Below are positions 50,941 to 60,408 of a stretch of DNA of 64,000 nucleotides, piece after piece. Position 1 is the first letter of the stretch, and each line of letters starts with the position of its first letter. The notes beneath the pieces were generated by a model. The model made no database searches and was not told the DNA's origin. It saw only the letters and a program-made list of their open reading frames with translations. A program made the translations under genes and the position numbers. This stretch comes from an uncultured Bacteroidales bacterium (lineage in GTDB: Bacteria; Bacteroidota; Bacteroidia; Bacteroidales; UBA932): the NCBI GenBank assembly GCA_900316955.1, contig ONEX01000006.1, forward strand, positions 124,001-188,000. Direction: 5' to 3'.

Positions 50941-51975
50941 ATGAAGAAGGTTATCATCCTCGCCCTGGCCCTCGTGGCCGGCAGCACCGCGCTTTCCGCG
51001 CAGGACACCCAGAAGGCGGCCGCCGAAGCCGCCGCCGCCCTCACCGCGGCGACCGACAAGCCCGAAGTGGCGCCCAAGCCCTCCTACTGGACCAACTCCA
51101 TCCTGAACCAGATCAACTTCGGACAGACGTCCCTGTGGAACTGGGCCGCGGGTGGTTACAACAACTACACCCTGGCCGCCGCCATCGACGCGAACGCGAA
51201 CTACAAGAAGGACAAGACAATATGGAACAACCGGCTCCAGCTGGACTACGGTTTCCTGTATTCCGCCGACAAGCCCATCCTCCAGAAGACCAAGGACCGC
51301 ATCTACTTCGAGTCCAAGTGGGGCTATGAGACGCCGGTGCGCCACCTGTCCTATTCCGCGAACTTCGACTTCAAGACGCAGTTCGACGACAACTTCAAGT
51401 ACGGAACGCCCAAGAACGAGGAAGGCCACGACCCGTCCATCCAGGACTGGCTGGACGCCCGGACCCTGATGTCCGGCTTCCTCTCCCCGGCCTACACGAA
51501 CCTCGGTCTCGGTCTCCTGTGGACCCCGAAGCCCTGGTTCTCCCTCAACTTCTCCCCGCTCACCGCGGACCTCGTGATCGTGCGGAATCCCGCCCTGCGG
51601 AACACCTACGGCATGGAGCTCAGGGAAGAAGGGCTGGACAAGACCGTCGGCGATAATTTCCGGCCCGTCCGGTTCGGTCTCGGTGCCCAGCTGAAGGTGG
51701 ACTGCAAGTGGGTCATCAACGACAACTTCTCCTACACCACGCAGCTGGTCCTCTTCTCCGACTATCTCCACAAGCCCCAGAACCTCCGCGTGAACTGGGA
51801 CAACAAGATGTTCTGGAAGCTCGCGAAGTACTTCGCCTTCACCATCTCCACGAACCTCATCTACGATGAGAACGTGAAGGTCAAGCAGATTGCTCCGGAC
51901 ACGAAGGTCGCGGCCGTGCAGTTCAAGGAATTCCTGGAGTTCGGCTTCACCTACACCCTCGCCAGCAAGAAATAG
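50941..51975 (+). CDS. DUF3078 outer-membrane-associated protein
   Basis: 344 residues, signal peptide MKKVIILALALVAGSTALSA. SYWTNSILNQINFGQTSLWN then WAAGGYNNYTLAA is the DUF3078 start; the rest is beta-strand rich and ends with an aromatic strand (FGFTYTLASKK). Role unknown, probably outer membrane. 16 bp after proS, 12 bp before tilS. Confidence 0.85.
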   Translation: MKKVIILALALVAGSTALSAQDTQKAAAEAAAALTAATDKPEVAPKPSYWTNSILNQINFGQTSLWNWAAGGYNNYTLAAAIDANANYKKDKTIWNNRLQLDYGFLYSADKPILQKTKDRIYFESKWGYETPVRHLSYSANFDFKTQFDDNFKYGTPKNEEGHDPSIQDWLDARTLMSGFLSPAYTNLGLGLLWTPKPWFSLNFSPLTADLVIVRNPALRNTYGMELREEGLDKTVGDNFRPVRFGLGAQLKVDCKWVINDNFSYTTQLVLFSDYLHKPQNLRVNWDNKMFWKLAKYFAFTISTNLIYDENVKVKQIAPDTKVAAVQFKEFLEFGFTYTLASKK

Positions 51976-51987
51976 ATTACAGGAACC

Positions 51988-53226
51988 ATGGTACTGGTCG
52001 CCGTCAGCGGTGGCCGGGACTCGATGGTCCTGGCGGAAAAGGTTCGCCGAAACGGCGGACCTTTTGCCATTGCGCACTGCAACTTCCGCCTGCGGGGCGC
52101 GGACAGCGACGCCGACGAGGCGCTCGTCCGCGACTGGGCGGCGCGCCACGGCGTGACCTGCCACGTGAAGGCGTTCGACACGGAAGCCTGCGCCGAAGCG
52201 GAAGGCATCAGCATCGAGATGGCCGCGCGGAAGCTCCGCTACCGCTGGTTCGGCGAGCTGTGCCGGGAGCATGGCTACGAGGCCGTCCTGACGGCCCACC
52301 ACGCCGGCGACAACGCGGAAACGTTCTTCCTCAACCTGCTCCGCGGGAGCGGCATCAAAGGCCTCTGCGGCATGGCGGAGGACGGCTTCCTCCCGGAACC
52401 GGACTATGCCGACATTCCCCTCCGACGGCCCCTCCTCCACACCACCCGGGCGGAAATCGACGCCCTCGCCGCGGCCTGGGAACTTCCCTGGCGGGAGGAC
52501 CGCACAAATGCGGAGAATACCGTGAAACGCAATAAGTTACGGAACCAGGTCTTCCCGGTCCTGCGGGAGATCAACCCCTCCTTCGAGGAAACCCTCGCCG
52601 CCGACATGGACCGCCTCCGGCTGGTCGAGAAGATTGCCGACGGATACTACCGGGAGCACGTGGACCTGGTCTGGGACGGGCGCCGGGTGGACACGGACCT
52701 CTTGAAGACCATCCCCGGCTGGGAATACATCCTGTACCGGATCCTGGAAGGCGAAGGGATGGAGGCGCCGCTCATCGCGCAGGCGACGGACATCGTCCGG
52801 AGCGGCCAGAGCGGGCGCCGGGCGGGCACGTTCATCAGCGCCACCGGGCGGCTCGTCCGGGAGGAGGCCGTGGGCGCGCCGGAGATCGAGGTGACGGAGG
52901 AGCCCTGGGATCCGGGGCGCTCGCCCGTGATGCCGGAAGGCGTCCTGGCCGTGGATGCGGACAAGGTCCACGGGGACCTCGTCGCGGACCGCTGGGTCGC
53001 CGGGGACTGGATCCGACCGCTGGGGATGCGCGGCCGGAAGAAGCTCCAGGACTGGTTCAAGGACCGGCACTACTCCCTCGTGGACAAGAAGCGGGCGGTC
53101 GTCGTCCGCGACAGCGGCCTGACCGACCTGCACCACGTCGTGGCGGTCGCCGGCCAGACCATCGACGAAGCCTACAAGATCACGTCCGACACCCGCCGGA
53201 TCCTCAAGATCACCGTCCATGGATAG
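51988..53226 (+). CDS. tilS: tRNA(Ile)-lysidine synthetase
   Basis: 412 residues. The PP-loop VAVSGGRDSMVLAEKV (SGGxDS) is at the very N-terminus, then AHCNFRLRGADSDADE and TAHHAGDNAETFFLNLLRGS, all diagnostic. The C-terminal domain (RPLGMRGRKKLQDWFKDRHY) binds tRNA. It converts C34 to lysidine in tRNA-Ile(CAU). It overlaps the sulfatase start by 8 bp. Confidence 0.92.
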   Translation: MVLVAVSGGRDSMVLAEKVRRNGGPFAIAHCNFRLRGADSDADEALVRDWAARHGVTCHVKAFDTEACAEAEGISIEMAARKLRYRWFGELCREHGYEAVLTAHHAGDNAETFFLNLLRGSGIKGLCGMAEDGFLPEPDYADIPLRRPLLHTTRAEIDALAAAWELPWREDRTNAENTVKRNKLRNQVFPVLREINPSFEETLAADMDRLRLVEKIADGYYREHVDLVWDGRRVDTDLLKTIPGWEYILYRILEGEGMEAPLIAQATDIVRSGQSGRRAGTFISATGRLVREEAVGAPEIEVTEEPWDPGRSPVMPEGVLAVDADKVHGDLVADRWVAGDWIRPLGMRGRKKLQDWFKDRHYSLVDKKRAVVVRDSGLTDLHHVVAVAGQTIDEAYKITSDTRRILKITVHG

Positions 53227-54742
53227 GAAACTGCTCACGCTGGGCCTGGCCCTCGCCGGGACCGCCGCGGGGGCGCAGGAGCGCCCGAACATCGTCCTGT
53301 TCCTGGTGGACGACATGGGCGTGATGGACACGTCGGTGCCTTTCCTGACCGACGGAAAGGGCAATCCGGTGCGTTATCCGCTGAATAACTGGTATCGCAC
53401 GCCCCAGATGGAACGTCTTGCCAATCAGGGCGTCCGCTTCTCGCAGTTCTACGCGCAGGGGGTGAGTTCCCCGTCCCGCGCTTCGCTCCTGACCGGACAG
53501 GACGCCGCCCGGCACCGGGTCACGAACTGGATCCGCAGCGAAGGGAACAACCGGGACGATTACGGCCCGTACGACTGGAACTGGGAAGGCCTGGGTGCGG
53601 ACGACGTCACCCTCCCCCGCCTCCTGCGGGAAGCCGGCTACCGGACCATCCACGTAGGCAAGGGCCATTTCGCTCCGTTCGGGCATTCCGGCGAGGACCC
53701 GCGGGACCTCGGGTTCGAGATCAATGTCGCCGGCTCGTCCATCGGCGAGCCCGGCAGCTACCTGGGCGAGAACGGCTACGGCCTCCTCCGCGGGACGCGC
53801 TCGCGCGCCGTGCCCGGTCTGGAGAAGTACCACGGCACCGACACTTTCCTCACGGAAGCATTGACCCTGGAAGCCCTCGCACAGGTGGATTCGGCCGTCG
53901 CCGCGAAGGAGCCTTTCTTCCTGTACCTGTCGCACTACGCCGTGCACAATCCCTTCGAGATTGACAAGCGATTCATCGCTCATTATCAAGACACTACGTA
54001 CAGCCAGGCCGCCCGCGGCTATGCCACCCTCATCGAGGGCATGGACAAGTCCCTGGGCGATGTGATGGACCATCTGGAACAGCTCGGCATCGCGGAAAAC
54101 ACCCTGATCGTCTTCCTCGGGGACAACGGGTCCGACGCCCCGCTGGGCGGCAGCCACGACATCGGCTCATCGGCCCCGCTCCGGGGCAAGAAGGGCTCCG
54201 AGTTCGAGGGCGGGACGCGGGTCCCGTGCATCATCGCCTGGGCCCGGCCGGACAACCGGAACGCCTGGCAGCGGAAATACCCCGTCCTGCAGGGCGCCAT
54301 CTCCCGGGAAATCGGGACCATCATGGACATCTTCCCGACATTGACCCTTCTCTCCGGCGCCCAGGCGCCCCTTCCTCCCGCCCATACGGAGGACGGATAC
54401 CTCCTCTGGAGCTTCCTGCGCGGAGATAAGAACCCCTGGCACGAGGACACCTTCCTCAACCACTTTCCCCACCAGCACCGGGGCAGCTACTTCACCTCCT
54501 GGCGCCACGGCCCCTGGAAACTGATCTACTACTACAACCCGGACCATCCGGACTACCCCCAGTGCACCCTGTTCAACCTGGAAGAAGACCCGTCGGAGAC
54601 CCATGACATCCTCCGGCAGCACCCCCGCACCGCCCGCCGCCTCCTCCGTGAAATGATCGACCGACTCCGGCGCGACAACGCCACCTACCCCGTCGATTTC
54701 GAAGGCAAGCCCGTCCTCCCCCGCGAGGATGCCATCCGGTAG
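53219..54742 (+). CDS. Ser-type sulfatase
   Basis: 507 residues with short signal peptide. The active-site motif GVSSPSRASLLTGQ has Ser (S-x-P-S-R), i.e. a formylglycine site matured by an anaerobic radical-SAM enzyme (anSME). Metal ligands are in IVLFLVDDMGVMDTS and LIVFLGDNGSDAPLGGS. It removes sulfate from a glycan such as mucin or glycosaminoglycan; exact linkage unknown. Overlaps tilS by 8 bp. Confidence 0.88.
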   Translation: MDRKLLTLGLALAGTAAGAQERPNIVLFLVDDMGVMDTSVPFLTDGKGNPVRYPLNNWYRTPQMERLANQGVRFSQFYAQGVSSPSRASLLTGQDAARHRVTNWIRSEGNNRDDYGPYDWNWEGLGADDVTLPRLLREAGYRTIHVGKGHFAPFGHSGEDPRDLGFEINVAGSSIGEPGSYLGENGYGLLRGTRSRAVPGLEKYHGTDTFLTEALTLEALAQVDSAVAAKEPFFLYLSHYAVHNPFEIDKRFIAHYQDTTYSQAARGYATLIEGMDKSLGDVMDHLEQLGIAENTLIVFLGDNGSDAPLGGSHDIGSSAPLRGKKGSEFEGGTRVPCIIAWARPDNRNAWQRKYPVLQGAISREIGTIMDIFPTLTLLSGAQAPLPPAHTEDGYLLWSFLRGDKNPWHEDTFLNHFPHQHRGSYFTSWRHGPWKLIYYYNPDHPDYPQCTLFNLEEDPSETHDILRQHPRTARRLLREMIDRLRRDNATYPVDFEGKPVLPREDAIR

Positions 54743-54748
54743 GGGTAC

Positions 54749-55393
54749 CTACAGCTTCTTCAGCCAGAGGATGGAGTCCGGGCCTTCGTTGAAGAGGAGG
54801 TCCAGGACGGAGAGGTTCGGCGTGAAGCCGAAGCGGTCGGCAAATACCTGAAAATAAGGTCGTTCCAGGCCCAGGGAGGACAGGACCGTGTCGGCCCGCT
54901 TGGGGTGGATGTCAGCGCGGTAGTCGTCCGGGCCGGCCGTCGCCGGGGATACGAAATAGGCGGTGGACTCCAGGCGGCACACGACGCCCGTCTTCTCCAG
55001 CAGGAACTTCGCGAGCGACAGGTTCCAGTCCCAGAGGAGGGCCGGCTTTTCATCCATCCGCGCAAACAGGTCATCCCGGTAATACTCGTAATAGGCCGAC
55101 GTGTAATAAGCCGCGTCCAGCGACCGCTGCGTCCGGACGAGCCAGGGGGTGGAGTAATCCACCCGGACCTCCGTGATGCGCATCGATTCCGCATGGACCA
55201 CGGGAACCTGGAGCATCTGCACGCCGTCGCCGGCGAGGATGTAGCAGCGGTTGCGGTAGGATTGTTTCTGGTAGTTCTCGCAGGCTTCCAGGAAGACCGT
55301 GGAAGGAGAAACCCTGTCCGGGGACAGGGTCATATCACGCGCGAGGAGGGCGAACCAGGCCACCGGCGGGAAGTATGCGGTGGACAGGAGCAC
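54749..55393 (-). CDS. WbqC-family protein
   Basis: 214 residues. STAYFPPVAWFALLAR, then CENYQKQSYRNRCYI and VDYSTPWLVRTQRSLDAAYY match the WbqC-like family, often found with cell-envelope genes; some members are predicted glycosyl- or amino-transfer enzymes. It begins directly after the lpxA stop (no spacer) and is probably in the same transcript. Confidence 0.82.
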   Translation of the reverse strand: MLLSTAYFPPVAWFALLARDMTLSPDRVSPSTVFLEACENYQKQSYRNRCYILAGDGVQMLQVPVVHAESMRITEVRVDYSTPWLVRTQRSLDAAYYTSAYYEYYRDDLFARMDEKPALLWDWNLSLAKFLLEKTGVVCRLESTAYFVSPATAGPDDYRADIHPKRADTVLSSLGLERPYFQVFADRFGFTPNLSVLDLLFNEGPDSILWLKKL

Positions 55394-56200
55394 TTACTTG
55401 CGGGGTGCGCGGGGGCGGGAGATGATGCCCCGCTTGGAGGCGCGGATGAAGGAGAGGATCGTGTCCCGCTCTTCCGTCTGCGGGAAGTTGGCCTCGATGT
55501 GGGCCACGGCGTCGCTGACGTTCATGCCCTGGAAGTAGAGGGCGTCGTAGATGTCCTTGATCTGGTTGATCTGCTCCTCGGTAAAGCCGCGGCGGGACAG
55601 GCCCACGCGGTTCACGCCCTCGAAGCACACCGGTTCGCGGCCAGCCAGCACATACGGGGGGATGTCCTTGACGATCTTGAAACCGGCGCCCACCATCGCG
55701 TGCGTGCCGATGTGGGAGAACTGGTGCGCCAGGGTGCCGCCGCCGAGGATGGCCCAGTCCGCGACTTCCGTCTCGCCGGCGAGGGCGACGTGGCTCACGA
55801 GGATGCAGTGGTTGCCGATCTCGCAGTCATGGGCGATATGGACATAGGACATGATGAGCGTGTCGCTGCCCACCTTGGTCAGGAACTTGCCGCTGGCCTT
55901 GGTGCCGCGGTTGATGGTGGCGCACTCGCGGATGGTCACGCGATCGCCGATCTCCACCCAGGTCACCTCGCCTTCATACTTGAGGTCCTGCGGGACGGCG
56001 CCCACGACGGCGCCCGGAAAGATGGTGCAGTCGCAGCCCATTTTCACATAGGAGAAGATGACGGCGTGCGGGAGGAGCTTGCAGCCGTCGCCGATTTCGA
56101 CGTTGTCGTCCACGAACACGTAGGGACCGATTTCGATGTTGTCGCCGAGCTTCGCGAGGGGGCTGACCGTTGCGAGCGGATGGATCTTATTCATAGCCAA
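55394..56200 (-). CDS. lpxA: UDP-N-acetylglucosamine acyltransferase
   Basis: 268 residues, left-handed parallel beta-helix of hexapeptide repeats (IGPYVFVDDNVEIGDGCKL...). Catalytic His in MSYVHIAHDCEIG; C-terminal helical cap QINQIKDIYDALYFQG. First step of lipid A synthesis. ATG at 56194 is an equally good start. Located between lpxC and WbqC. Confidence 0.92.
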   Translation of the reverse strand: MAMNKIHPLATVSPLAKLGDNIEIGPYVFVDDNVEIGDGCKLLPHAVIFSYVKMGCDCTIFPGAVVGAVPQDLKYEGEVTWVEIGDRVTIRECATINRGTKASGKFLTKVGSDTLIMSYVHIAHDCEIGNHCILVSHVALAGETEVADWAILGGGTLAHQFSHIGTHAMVGAGFKIVKDIPPYVLAGREPVCFEGVNRVGLSRRGFTEEQINQIKDIYDALYFQGMNVSDAVAHIEANFPQTEERDTILSFIRASKRGIISRPRAPRK

Positions 56201-56204
56201 TGGT

Positions 56205-57116
56205 TTATTTCAGGATGGCGCGAAGGGCCTTCGCGGCCTGGGTATTGAGATAGTGGCCGGGCTTGAACGCCGTGATGCGGGCGTTCAGCCGGCCGCCGGC
56301 GAGGCGGAAGTCGCCCAGGAGGTCCAGCAGCTTGTGCCGGCCGCACTCGTCGGGGAAATGAAGTTGCAGGTTGTTCAGGTAGCCCTGGTCGGTGACCGTC
56401 AGGTCAGGCATGTTCAGGAGGGTGGCGATGGAGGACAGCTGCTCCGCGCTCACGGGATGCTCCACGATGACGATGGCGTTGTCCACGTCTCCGCCCTTGA
56501 TGAGGTTGTTCTTGAACAGGTACTCGATCTCGTGGAAGAAGCAGAAGGTGCGGCAGACGCCGATCTCATGGGCATAGTCCACGGTCTCATCCCAATGGGC
56601 GGACTGGACGCCGAGGATGCGGGAGCCGAAGTCCACGGTGATGTCCGCGGAGGGGGCGTCGGCCGGCTCGATCCGGATCCAGGAGCCGGTCTTGCCGTCC
56701 CGGATCTCCAGGGTCTGGGGAATGTCGACATAGACACGGGGCTCACCCTGGTCCACGAGGCCGTCGGCGAGGAAGGCCTTCACATAGGGACCCGCGCTGC
56801 CGTCCAGGATGGGGACCTCGCGGTTGTCCAGCTCGATGAGGGCGTTGTCCACGCCGAGGCCGGAGAGGGCCGACATGATGTGCTCGATGGTGACCGCCTC
56901 GGCCCCGCCGCAGGAGATGGTGGTGCTGCGGGCGGTGTTGGTGACATTTTCGGCGAGGGCCTCGACGACCGGGCCGCCGGGAAGGTCCGTGCGGCGGAAC
57001 TTGATGCCGTGGCCCGCGTGGGCCGGCGAAACGGTCATGTGGGAATAAGTGCCTGTGTGAAGGCCTTTTCCCTCGAACCGATAGGTCTTGGTGAGCGTAT
57101 GCTGGTTGCGGTCCAT
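56205..57116 (-). CDS. lpxC: UDP-3-O-acyl-GlcNAc deacetylase, without FabZ fusion
   Basis: 303 residues. Zn ligands in TIEHIMSALSGLGVDN and in DECGRHKLLDLLGDF (H-x3-D); FEGKGLHTGTYSHM is the usual start. In many Bacteroidota LpxC is fused to a FabZ dehydratase (about 460 residues), but here the frame stops after FKPGHYLNTQAAKALRAIL and lpxA follows at once. Second step of lipid A synthesis. Promoter at 57121. Confidence 0.92.
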   Translation of the reverse strand: MDRNQHTLTKTYRFEGKGLHTGTYSHMTVSPAHAGHGIKFRRTDLPGGPVVEALAENVTNTARSTTISCGGAEAVTIEHIMSALSGLGVDNALIELDNREVPILDGSAGPYVKAFLADGLVDQGEPRVYVDIPQTLEIRDGKTGSWIRIEPADAPSADITVDFGSRILGVQSAHWDETVDYAHEIGVCRTFCFFHEIEYLFKNNLIKGGDVDNAIVIVEHPVSAEQLSSIATLLNMPDLTVTDQGYLNNLQLHFPDECGRHKLLDLLGDFRLAGGRLNARITAFKPGHYLNTQAAKALRAILK

Positions 57117-57120
57117 ACTG

Positions 57121-57128
57121 CAAAGATA
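57121..57128 (-). promoter_or_regulatory. -7 box for lpxC-lpxA-WbqC
   Basis: TATCTTTG on the minus strand only 4 bp before the lpxC ATG, implying a (nearly) leaderless mRNA or use of a downstream start. Confidence 0.5.
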
Positions 57129-57153
57129 GGGAAAAACTGCGGACCGCCCAAAT

Positions 57154-58143
57154 CTACTCCTGTCCGCTTTGCCGGAACTTGGCGTAGGCCTTCATATACA
57201 CGTGCGGGTCGATGCACGGGGAACCCAGCAGCGTCTGTCCTTCCTTCCGGATGTTGCCGATGACGCCGGCCTGCGCCAGGAGGGTCGTATGGTCCGCGAT
57301 CTTGACGTGCCCGGCGATGCCCACCTGCCCGGCGATGATGCAGTACTTGCCGATGACGGTGGACCCGGCGATGCCCACCTGGGCCGCCATCACCGTATGG
57401 TCGCCGATCACCACGTTGTGGGCGATCTGGCACAGGTTGTCGATCCGGACGCCGTCGCCGATGATGGTGGATTCCATCTGGGCGCGGTCCACAGTGGTGT
57501 TGGAGCCGATTTCCACGTCGTTGCCGATGATGACGTTCCCGAGGTGCTCGATCTTCTCCCAGCTGCCGTCCTCGCGCGGGGCGTTGCCGAAGCCGTCGTC
57601 GCCGATGACGCAGCCCGCGTGCAGGATCACCCGGTCGCCGATGATCATTCCCGGGAAGATCTTCACGCCCGGATAGATGATGCAGTCCTTGCCGATCTTG
57701 CAGTCGTCGCCGATGGTCACGTTCTCGCGGATGACCGTGTTGTCTCCGATCACCGTGCGGCGGCCGACGCTGGAGAAGGCCCCCAGCCACACCCGCTTCC
57801 CGAACTTCGTGGAGCAGTGCCAGCGCGCCCGGAGGCTGCGGTGGCGCTTCGCCTTCTTGGTCTTGTCCTTGACATACTTCAGCAGCTCGGTGACGGCCGA
57901 GTAGGCATTGTCCACCCGCACGAGCGTGGCCTTTACCGGCTCCTTGGGCTCGAAGGCCTTGTCCACCAGGATGATGGACGCCTCGCTGGTGTAGACATAC
58001 TGTTCATATTTGGGATTGGCGAAAAAGCTCAGGGTGCCGGGCTTCCCGTGCTCGATCTTGGCGAACTTCGTGATGACGGCGTTCTCGTCCCCGTCCACGG
58101 TTCCCTTGAGCACTTGCGCCAGCTGTTTTGCGGTGAATTCCAT
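57154..58143 (-). CDS. lpxD: UDP-3-O-acylglucosamine N-acyltransferase
   Basis: 329 residues from ATG 58143 ([20 protein letters not shown]); GTG 58149 is an alternative. Uridine-binding N-domain ([20 protein letters not shown]) then hexapeptide beta-helix; catalytic His in [16 protein letters not shown]. Third step of lipid A. Its own promoter lies inside the end of the upstream acetyltransferase gene. Confidence 0.92.
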   Translation of the reverse strand: MEFTAKQLAQVLKGTVDGDENAVITKFAKIEHGKPGTLSFFANPKYEQYVYTSEASIILVDKAFEPKEPVKATLVRVDNAYSAVTELLKYVKDKTKKAKRHRSLRARWHCSTKFGKRVWLGAFSSVGRRTVIGDNTVIRENVTIGDDCKIGKDCIIYPGVKIFPGMIIGDRVILHAGCVIGDDGFGNAPREDGSWEKIEHLGNVIIGNDVEIGSNTTVDRAQMESTIIGDGVRIDNLCQIAHNVVIGDHTVMAAQVGIAGSTVIGKYCIIAGQVGIAGHVKIADHTTLLAQAGVIGNIRKEGQTLLGSPCIDPHVYMKAYAKFRQSGQE

Positions 58144-58152
58144 AGTCACAGA

Positions 58153-58767
58153 TTAAATCGTCTGCAAAGATAACACTTTTCCGGGTTTTCTGATGTACCG
58201 GTCGCGGTCCTGCGGGGTGATCTTGCGGATGACGCGGCAGGGGTTGCCGGCGGCGAGGACGCCTTCCGGGATGTCGTTGACGACGACGGACCCGGCGCCG
58301 ATGACGGAGCCCGAGCCGATGGTCACGCCGGGCATCACGCACACCATGCCGCCGATCCAGACGTCATCGCCGATGGTGATGGGAAGCGAGTACTCGAGCT
58401 TCCGGCGCCGGAGGTCCTTGTCCAGCGGATGTCCCGCCGTATAGAAGCCGCACTGCGGGGCGATGAACACGTTGTTCCCGATCGTGACCTTCGCCTCGTC
58501 CAGGATGACGCAGTAGGCGTTGATGAAGACATTGTCCCCCACCTCGATGTTTGAGCCGTAGTCGCAGAAGAAGGGCGGATTGACAATGAAGTTTTTCCCG
58601 ACCTTGCCGATGAGCTTTTTCAGCATCGCGGTCCTGTCTTCCAGGTCCGTGATTCTCAAGGCGTTGTAATCCTGGCACAGCTTCTGCGTCCGGAGCAGCT
58701 CCTCCAGAAGCTCCCCGTTCGAGGCGTCATACAGACGCCCGGACATCATTTCGTCGCGGATGCTCAT
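58153..58767 (-). CDS. Maltose/galactoside O-acetyltransferase-like enzyme (Maa/LacA)
   Basis: 204 residues. N-terminal MSIRDEMMSGRLYDASNGEL matches the Maa family; hexapeptide helix with CDYGSNIEVGDNVFINAYCV and catalytic His in CGFYTAGHPLD; ends AAGNPCRVIRKITPQDR. Acetylates sugars, likely for detoxification. ATG overlaps the preceding stop (ATGA). Confidence 0.9.
   Translation of the reverse strand: MSIRDEMMSGRLYDASNGELLEELLRTQKLCQDYNALRITDLEDRTAMLKKLIGKVGKNFIVNPPFFCDYGSNIEVGDNVFINAYCVILDEAKVTIGNNVFIAPQCGFYTAGHPLDKDLRRRKLEYSLPITIGDDVWIGGMVCVMPGVTIGSGSVIGAGSVVVNDIPEGVLAAGNPCRVIRKITPQDRDRYIRKPGKVLSLQTI
58165..58172 (-). promoter_or_regulatory. -7 box for lpxD inside the acetyltransferase 3' end
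   Basis: TATCTTTG on the minus strand, 22 bp before the lpxD ATG. Confidence 0.55.
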
Positions 58768-59138
58768 AGGTATTCGTCGATGGCTGCCGCGATGGACAGG
58801 ATGGTCTGGTAAAAGAGGATGTTGGAGTTCTTCAGGGGCATCCAGTGCTCCTCCCCGTTCTTGCCCCGGAGGTACCGGTCCGTGTAGATGGTGCCGAACG
58901 TGCCGACATACACCTCGACATTTCCCTTGGCATCCAGCCGCATGGCCCGGATGGGGTAAGTCTCGGAGTACCCCTTCTTGCTGTCGAAGACGAGGGCTTT
59001 CATGTCCGTCTTCTCCTCGTTGTTGTTGGAGCAGTTCACGAATCCGTCCGCCTTCCGGATACTCTCGCGGATGGCGTCGTGGATGGCCTCTCCCGCCTTC
59101 AGGTAGGTATTGGCCAATTGGGTCAGTTCTTCTCTCAT
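58764..59138 (-). CDS. Unknown small protein coupled to the O-acetyltransferase
   Basis: 124 residues. A helical N-terminus (LTQLANTYLKAGEAIHDAIR), a central beta domain (MKALVFDSKKGYSETYPIRA; GTFGTIYTDRYLRGKNGEEH) and a helical end. No family recognised. Four-base overlap with the Maa-like gene. Promoter at 59236-59243. Confidence 0.6.
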   Translation of the reverse strand: MREELTQLANTYLKAGEAIHDAIRESIRKADGFVNCSNNNEEKTDMKALVFDSKKGYSETYPIRAMRLDAKGNVEVYVGTFGTIYTDRYLRGKNGEEHWMPLKNSNILFYQTILSIAAAIDEYL

Positions 59139-59235
59139 GCTTTCAGGATATCTTGTGCGACAACCGTTTCCGTGGCGAGGACAAGGGCTTTTTTATAGGC
59201 AATGTGCGGCATGGTTGTCGATGGTTGTGTTCTTT

Positions 59236-59243
59236 CAAAGGTA
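59236..59243 (-). promoter_or_regulatory. -7 box for the 59138 gene and Maa-like gene
   Basis: TACCTTTG on the minus strand, about 100 bp before the ATG. Confidence 0.5.
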
Positions 59244-59408
59244 AGAATTAAGGGAGAATTATCAAAACGGAGGCGATTCCGATCCCCAGCGCCCCGCCAG
59301 AAAACTCCTTGTCGATGCTGGCCTTATGCAAAAAATAGCTATCTTCGTGAGGAAAACCGATCGAGAAACGACTTTCGAAGCATTCCTGATTCCGAAACAC
59401 GCTCCACC

Positions 59409-59948
59409 ATGGAAACCAAACCCACCGTCGATAAATACAAGGATGACCTCACCGCCAACCTCCTCGAGACCTGCACCGGCAGCGGCCTGCTGAAAGGGAC
59501 GCTGCTCGAGACCCCGGACATCGACGATGCCTGGATGCGCCTCGCGCCGGCCTTCTACGGGGACGCCGTGCGGAACTTCAACGCCTACCCGGAGTACTGC
59601 CTCGCCTGCGCCGGCTACCTCGGGATGGCCATCGCATACCTCTGGGACAAGGACTGGGCGAAATACCAGGACTTCCCCTACTCGTTCTTCCAGGGCGAGC
59701 GGGGCTTCGACGACATGGACGACCACATCACCGACAACATCCTCAAGGACCGCAAACACAGCGTCCCGGCGATGCAAACCTGCTCCGCCAACGCCTACCA
59801 TTTCCTGATGCGGGAGTGCACGGAGCCCGGCACGGCGGAAGCCTACCAGTTCTTCCTCGTGACGGTCGAGGTCATGTTCAAGATCGGAGCCGCCATCGAA
59901 CTGGGCCGGCTCGGGTACAAGTATGAGAAAGTGAACATAGGCAACTGA
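59409..59948 (+). CDS. Conserved protein of unknown function, copy 1 of a duplicated pair
   Basis: 179 residues from ATG 59409 (METKPTVDKYKDDLTANLLE). Mostly helical, with AYPEYCLACAGYLGMAIAYL and WAKYQDFPYSFFQGERGFDD. It is about 96% identical to the product of 63235-63777. A TATCTTCG box (59339-59346) precedes it. No known domain recognised. FKBP follows after 2 bp here, unlike at the second copy. Confidence 0.7.
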   Translation: METKPTVDKYKDDLTANLLETCTGSGLLKGTLLETPDIDDAWMRLAPAFYGDAVRNFNAYPEYCLACAGYLGMAIAYLWDKDWAKYQDFPYSFFQGERGFDDMDDHITDNILKDRKHSVPAMQTCSANAYHFLMRECTEPGTAEAYQFFLVTVEVMFKIGAAIELGRLGYKYEKVNIGN

Positions 59949-59950
59949 CC

Positions 59951-60370
59951 ATGCAGTACAGAAGGAACAAGAAACACAATGCCTACAAGGAGGCCAATGA
60001 GGCCTTCCTGCAGGTGAAGGCGCAGGAGGAAGGGATGGTGGTCCTCGATAATGGCGTCCTGTACAAGGTGCTGGAATCGGGCCGTGGAACCAAGAAACCC
60101 ACCCCGCGCAGCATCGTCTATGTCCATTATACCGGCCGCCTCATCGACGGCACCGTCTTCGACACCACCGAAGGGCAGCCGCTCCCGGCGCTGTTCATGG
60201 TGGGAGACCTCATCATGGGCTGGCAGATTGCCCTGACGCGGATGCACGAGGGCGACAAATGGGAGGTGTACATCCCCGCCAAATGGGGCTACGGTTCCCT
60301 GAAGATGGACGACATCCCGGCGCACAGCACACTGATCTTCGACCTCGAGCTCGTCAAGATCGAGCGGTAA
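59951..60370 (+). CDS. FKBP-type peptidyl-prolyl isomerase
   Basis: 139 residues. SIVYVHYTGRLIDGTVFDTT, LIMGWQIALTRMHEGDKWEV, AKWGYG and a C-terminal LIFDLELVKIER: complete FKBP fold, no signal peptide, with a ~40-residue helical N-extension. Accelerates proline isomerisation. Two bases after the unknown gene, so probably co-translated. Confidence 0.92.
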   Translation: MQYRRNKKHNAYKEANEAFLQVKAQEEGMVVLDNGVLYKVLESGRGTKKPTPRSIVYVHYTGRLIDGTVFDTTEGQPLPALFMVGDLIMGWQIALTRMHEGDKWEVYIPAKWGYGSLKMDDIPAHSTLIFDLELVKIER

Positions 60371-60408
60371 CGGAGAATGCCCATGCCTGACGACCTAGAT
60401 TCTTTCCC

